Shown: positions 60,492-64,000 of the stretch, piece after piece
Position numbering within the stretch: position 1 is the first letter of the stretch
Layout: each line of letters begins with the position of its first letter
Source: Litorimonas cladophorae
Lineage (GTDB): Bacteria; Pseudomonadota; Alphaproteobacteria; Caulobacterales; Maricaulaceae
Assembly (NCBI RefSeq): GCF_014652455.1
Contig: NZ_BMYV01000001.1
Location: forward strand, 1,302,001-1,366,000
Direction of reading: 5' to 3'
Length of the DNA: 64,000 nucleotides
Notes under the pieces: generated by a model
Told to the model about the DNA's origin: nothing
What the model saw: only the letters and a program-made list of their open reading frames with translations
The model's database searches: none
Program-made: the position numbers and the translations under genes

Positions 60492-60977
60492 TTAGTCTGA
60501 AAGTTGTCCTTCGTAGAACGCTGAATATGAGGCCCAGAACAAAAAGACACCGACAATAACCATGCCCAAGTTAACGCCCGTATCGATACCGCCCAAGACA
60601 TGAAACCCATCGCGCAAGATGGAATCAAACATCGTAATCAACGTACCTACGAGAGAAATCATGAACCAGTGATAAGCGCTTTTTTTACGCAGAAGTAGAT
60701 AGACGGCGCCGCAAAGCAGCCCGATCGCCGTCATGGCTTTTGAGAACGCGACCCACGCAGGCGTGGCGTCCATATAAGCGAGTTGCTGTGGCGTGTATTG
60801 CGCCGCCAATTCTTGAGGGGTTGCAATTTGGCCTAGCGTGAATCCAATAATGCAGAGCAAACCCCAGGTAACGGCGAAGGCCGCCATGATGCCCAGCATC
60901 CGTTGCTCTAACGCAGACCCGCGTTTTTCTGGAGCCTTGATACCCATTCCTGACGTTACCGTCGCTTGCGTCGTCAT
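60492..60977 (-). CDS. Four-helix membrane protein, paralogue of the neighbouring gene
   Basis: 161 residues from the ATG at 60977, which follows GGGAGAG. Four membrane helices, with ATPQELAAQYTPQQLAYM and, before the last helix, ILRDGFHVLGGIDTG, both resembling the neighbouring protein at 59986-60438. No known function. It lies between sucB and lpd on the same strand. Confidence 0.7.
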   Translation of the reverse strand: MTTQATVTSGMGIKAPEKRGSALEQRMLGIMAAFAVTWGLLCIIGFTLGQIATPQELAAQYTPQQLAYMDATPAWVAFSKAMTAIGLLCGAVYLLLRKKSAYHWFMISLVGTLITMFDSILRDGFHVLGGIDTGVNLGMVIVGVFLFWASYSAFYEGQLSD

Positions 60978-61060
60978 TACTGTCTCTCCCAACACAGATG
61001 TGGAGGAAGCTATCGCAGGAAAGTATTAGGCTTGGTTTTAGAACCAAGCCTAACAAAGGC

Positions 61061-62617
61061 TTAAAGGTCGAGAAGCATGCGCTCTGGATCTTCCAAGCAT
61101 TCCTTGACGCGCACAAGGAAGGTCACAGCCTCTTTGCCATCGACAATGCGATGGTCGTAGGACAGCGCCAAATACATCATTGGGCGAATGACCATCTCGT
61201 CATTGATCACCACAGGACGCTTTTGGATTTTATGCATGCCCAAAATACCCGACTGAGGGGGGTTCAAAATAGGTGAAGACATCAGCGAACCATACACGCC
61301 GCCATTGGAAATGGTGAAGGTACCGCCGGACATATCATCCATCGACAATTGACCATCGCGAGCTTTGGCCCCCAAAGCACCGATGCCTTTTTCAATGCCA
61401 CCCAAGGAAAGTTCATCACAATCTCGCAAGACCGGAACAACAAGACCTTTTTCCGTACCAACAGCGATGCTGATATCGTAGAAATTCTTATAGATTATAT
61501 CTGTGCCATCGATCTCGGCATTGACGCTCGGAACGTCTTTCAGAGCTTGCACACAAGCCTTCACGAAGAAGGACATAAATCCAAGTTTCACGCCGTGACG
61601 CTTGATGAATAACTCTTTGTATTGACTGCGCATATCCATGATCGCGGTCATATCCGCTTCATTATACGTCGTGAGCATCGCGGCCGTATTTTGCGCGTCC
61701 TTAAGACGGCGCGCAATTGTCTGGCGAATACGCGTCATCCGTACGCGATCTTCCCGCGGCCCATCATTGCGTGGAGCTTTAGGCGCAGCAGGCACTGGTT
61801 TTGCCCCAGCAGGAGCTTTCGGTGGATTAGCTTTGGCTGCAAGAGCGTCAGCCTTCGTGATCCGCCCACCTTTGCCGGTTCCGGAAATGGCAGATGCATC
61901 TAAACCGCTTTCACGGATAATTTTTGCTGCCGCAGGCATTGCAACACCTTCGTTTGGTAGAGAGCCTGTGTTCGTTGGCGGCACGTCTGGAAGCTTGCCG
62001 CCAGCGCCGCCTTCACCACCAGCTGATTTGGCAGGCGACGACGAAATTGGATCAGAATCACTTTCGCCAAGACGAGCTAGAACGTCCCCAACGAGCGCAA
62101 TGTCACCTTCGGCCTTCACGATTACAGTGATGACACCAGAACGCGGCGCGACAAGTTCTTGGGCTGCCTTGTCTGTTTCCAGCTCAACAATCGGCTGATC
62201 TTTCTCAACCGCATCGCCGACGCCGACCATCCAGCTGGCCACCGTGACTTCGCTAACACTTTCGCCAACATTCGGCACAACGATGTCGAGCCCTGCGCCT
62301 GCACCCGTCGATTTATCTGAACTTGGCGCCTCTGTTTGGGCTTTGACCTCAGCGTCGCCCTTGTCAGCAGCTTTTGCGCCAGAACCAGACCCCAGACGCG
62401 CGATCAGCTTCCCGATCTCAGCATTTTCACCTTCAGCGACCAGAATTTCCTCCAATACACCATCGGCGGGCGAAACGAGTTCTTGCGCAGCCTTATCCGT
62501 TTCGAGTTCAACTAATGGCTCATCTTTTTTGACGGTATCACCCACGGCCTTGAACCACTGAGCGATGGTAACTTCGCTGACGCTTTCGCCTACGTTTGGA
62601 ATTGTGATGTCGGTCAT
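61061..62617 (-). CDS. sucB: Dihydrolipoamide succinyltransferase (E2 of 2-oxoglutarate dehydrogenase) with two lipoyl domains
   Basis: 518 residues. Two tandem lipoyl domains carry lipoyl-Lys42 and Lys150, each in [13 protein letters not shown], separated by a Gly/Ala/Ser linker. A peripheral subunit-binding domain follows ([33 protein letters not shown]), then the catalytic domain from about residue 280 with [21 protein letters not shown] and the active His in [14 protein letters not shown]. It succinylates CoA in the TCA cycle. Most SucB proteins have only one lipoyl domain. Confidence 0.95.
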   Translation of the reverse strand: MTDITIPNVGESVSEVTIAQWFKAVGDTVKKDEPLVELETDKAAQELVSPADGVLEEILVAEGENAEIGKLIARLGSGSGAKAADKGDAEVKAQTEAPSSDKSTGAGAGLDIVVPNVGESVSEVTVASWMVGVGDAVEKDQPIVELETDKAAQELVAPRSGVITVIVKAEGDIALVGDVLARLGESDSDPISSSPAKSAGGEGGAGGKLPDVPPTNTGSLPNEGVAMPAAAKIIRESGLDASAISGTGKGGRITKADALAAKANPPKAPAGAKPVPAAPKAPRNDGPREDRVRMTRIRQTIARRLKDAQNTAAMLTTYNEADMTAIMDMRSQYKELFIKRHGVKLGFMSFFVKACVQALKDVPSVNAEIDGTDIIYKNFYDISIAVGTEKGLVVPVLRDCDELSLGGIEKGIGALGAKARDGQLSMDDMSGGTFTISNGGVYGSLMSSPILNPPQSGILGMHKIQKRPVVINDEMVIRPMMYLALSYDHRIVDGKEAVTFLVRVKECLEDPERMLLDL

Positions 62618-62626
62618 TTTCAGGTC

Positions 62627-64000
62627 CTACTTCGCAAATGCGCCATCGAGGATGGCTTGCTGCTCTTTCTTATGTTTCGTACTGATTCCAGTCGCTGTTG
62701 ATGCGGCCGCAGCGCGTCCAACGTATCGGGCGCGCGTGTTTTTCGCACCGATTGCAATCAGGCTCTGTTCGATGAAGGGCTCAATAAAGCTCCAAGCGCC
62801 CATATTTTTGGGCTCTTCCTGACACCAAACAATGTCCGCATTTTTGAAGCGCTTGAGTTCTAATTGCATCGCGTCATCTGGGTAGGGATAAAATTGCTCA
62901 ACCCGTAAGAGATAGATATCGTTTCTGCCGTTCTTCTCGCGCTCTTCAAACAAGTCGTAATAGACCTTGCCTGAGCAGAGAATAACCCGTTTGATTTTGC
63001 TGTCTGCCGCTAGTTTGATTTGGCTGACTTCGGGTTTGTAATGCGCATCATCCCAGAGCAAGCGATGGAACTCACTACCGGGCCCCATTTCTTCAAATGT
63101 AGAGACGCAAAGCTTGTGACGCAGCAGAGATTTCGGGCTCATATTGATGAGCGGCTTACGAAACTTTCGTTTCACCTGACGACGTAGCGCATGAAAATAA
63201 TTTGCAGGTGTCGAGATATTCGTGACCTGCATGTTATCTTCCGCACACATTTGAAGGTAACGCTCAAGACGTGCAGATGAATGCTCGGGACCTTGCCCCT
63301 CGTAACCATGCGGCAAGAGCATCACGAGACCCGACATGCGCAACCACTTTTGTTCAGCAGAGCTGATGAATTGGTCAACCATGACCTGAGCACCATTGGC
63401 GAAATCACCGAACTGGGCTTCCCAAATCGTGAGGGCCTCTGGCGCGGCCGCCGAAAATCCATATTCAAATCCAAGAACTGCCTCTTCCGACAAATGCGAG
63501 TTCAAGACTTGATAATATTCTTGATCGGGGCTGATCTTGTTTAGCGGCGTATATTTCTCTTCCGTTTTTTGGTCGATGAAATTGGATTGACGCTGAGAAA
63601 ACGTCCCGCGCTCTGAATCTTGACCCGACAGTCGAACAGGATGACCTTCTGTGATCAACGTCCCAAAAGCGAGATGTTCCGCTAAACCCCAATCAATATC
63701 AGCACCGCGTGCGATCTTATCAGCGCGCGCCTTGATAATCCGTTTGAGCGTGCGATGCATATTCAAAGAATTCGGAGTTCGGGTGATAGACGTACCGATG
63801 TCTTTTAATCGCGCGATTTCCACCGCGGTATTTCCGCCTCGCTTGCCGTCTTTTTCAGTCGGCAAAGCCATGCCCTGCCAAACACCCTTCAGCCAATCAG
63901 GCTGTTTCGTTGTGTAGGATTTGGCATCTTCGAAGTCTTTGTCCAATTTAGCATAGAAATCATCCATGCGTTTTTGGGCTTCGGCTTCCGTCAGGTCGCC
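62627..64000 (-). CDS. sucA: 2-oxoglutarate dehydrogenase E1 component, C-terminal part (cut by window end)
   Basis: The reading frame continues through the last base of the window, so the N-terminal half is missing; about 457 residues are present. Recognisable E1 segments are DIDWGLAEHLAFGTLITEGH, VRLSGQDSERGTFSQRQS, EYGFSAAAPEALTIWEAQFGDFANGAQV with the transketolase-type ThDP/pyrimidine site, and LPHGYEGQGPEHSSARLERYLQ, then ILCSGKVYYDLFEE. The enzyme decarboxylates 2-oxoglutarate. It ends 9 bp before the sucB start. Confidence 0.95.
   Translation of the reverse strand, partial: GDLTEAEAQKRMDDFYAKLDKDFEDAKSYTTKQPDWLKGVWQGMALPTEKDGKRGGNTAVEIARLKDIGTSITRTPNSLNMHRTLKRIIKARADKIARGADIDWGLAEHLAFGTLITEGHPVRLSGQDSERGTFSQRQSNFIDQKTEEKYTPLNKISPDQEYYQVLNSHLSEEAVLGFEYGFSAAAPEALTIWEAQFGDFANGAQVMVDQFISSAEQKWLRMSGLVMLLPHGYEGQGPEHSSARLERYLQMCAEDNMQVTNISTPANYFHALRRQVKRKFRKPLINMSPKSLLRHKLCVSTFEEMGPGSEFHRLLWDDAHYKPEVSQIKLAADSKIKRVILCSGKVYYDLFEEREKNGRNDIYLLRVEQFYPYPDDAMQLELKRFKNADIVWCQEEPKNMGAWSFIEPFIEQSLIAIGAKNTRARYVGRAAAASTATGISTKHKKEQQAILDGAFAK

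Noticed and set aside
1-64000. CRISPR arrays, tRNA and rRNA genes
   Set aside because: No regularly spaced repeats and no tRNA-type TPsiC or acceptor sequences were found in the intergenic stretches on either strand by eye.

Overview
The window looks like chromosomal DNA of a marine-type alphaproteobacterium of moderate GC, most likely in the Caulobacterales/Hyphomonadales-Maricaulales group of dimorphic bacteria. The main pointers are an SpmX-type protein (GH24 muramidase domain, acidic linker, two C-terminal membrane helices), a consensus CtrA-like box, TonB-receptor and type II secretion genes, and alphaproteobacterial families such as DUF1489, DUF2007 and the ETF-QO/TPR/ispE neighbourhood. 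I see no tRNA, rRNA, insertion sequence, prophage or CRISPR array. This is mostly ordinary core genome; the interest lies in unusual gene versions and in structured non-coding stretches.

Layout. 1-5.3 kb: end of a TonB-dependent receptor, DUF1489, a cupin-like putative 2OG oxygenase, spmX and mgtE. 5.4-9.7 kb: part of a type II secretion system (gspO-like prepilin peptidase, and opposite it gspC-gspD-gspN plus a lipoprotein). 9.8-14.2 kb: folD, a SleB/CwlJ-like wall hydrolase, a PhoD-like phosphatase, an 870-bp gene-free stretch with strong secondary structure, and DUF1415. 14.3-20.1 kb: ppdK, glyS and glyQ. 20.2-27.7 kb: two small membrane proteins, DUF2007, a polyprenyl diphosphate synthase, a MraY/WecA-type transferase, ispE, a TPR protein and ETF-QO. 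27.8-32.6 kb: a RimB-RimK fusion, a uracil-DNA glycosylase family protein, a complete subclass-B1-like metallo-beta-lactamase, and two glycosyltransferases of the arsenosugar type. 32.7-39.1 kb: rnhB, zapE with a tiny upstream membrane ORF, a TM_helix membrane protein, arsC, an acyltransferase and an amidase. 39.2-45.1 kb: a stand-alone sdhB, several small envelope proteins, a crotonase-family protein, rarA and DUF2383. 45.2-49.1 kb: a membrane histidine kinase, a structured intergenic region, an unknown gene, an AraC-type regulator and a lipoprotein. 49.2-51.8 kb: sdhC-sdhD-sdhA. 52-58.4 kb: an EamA transporter, a repeat lipoprotein, xerC, and a divergent module (DUF2141 versus two membrane proteins plus a winged-helix regulator) with paired palindromes between the halves, then an old-yellow-enzyme homologue. 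58.5-64 kb: lpd, two paralogous membrane proteins, sucB with two lipoyl domains, and the 3' part of sucA.

How the genes fit together. The TCA cycle is well represented (sucA-sucB-lpd, sdhCDA and a separated sdhB), with electron entry through ETF-QO and pyruvate/PEP interconversion by PpdK. Isoprenoid and envelope synthesis appear through ispE, the polyprenyl synthase and the undecaprenyl-phosphate transferase. Envelope export (T2SS, TonB receptor, many predicted lipoproteins) and cell-cycle or division functions (SpmX, ZapE, XerC) complete the picture. The strongest candidates for follow-up are the chromosomal B1 metallo-beta-lactamase, the RimB-RimK fusion, the two-lipoyl SucB, the uracil-DNA glycosylase homologue with a single cysteine, the twin operator of the DUF2141/DUF7010 module, and the structured intergenic elements near 13.1, 46.8 and 51.9 kb.
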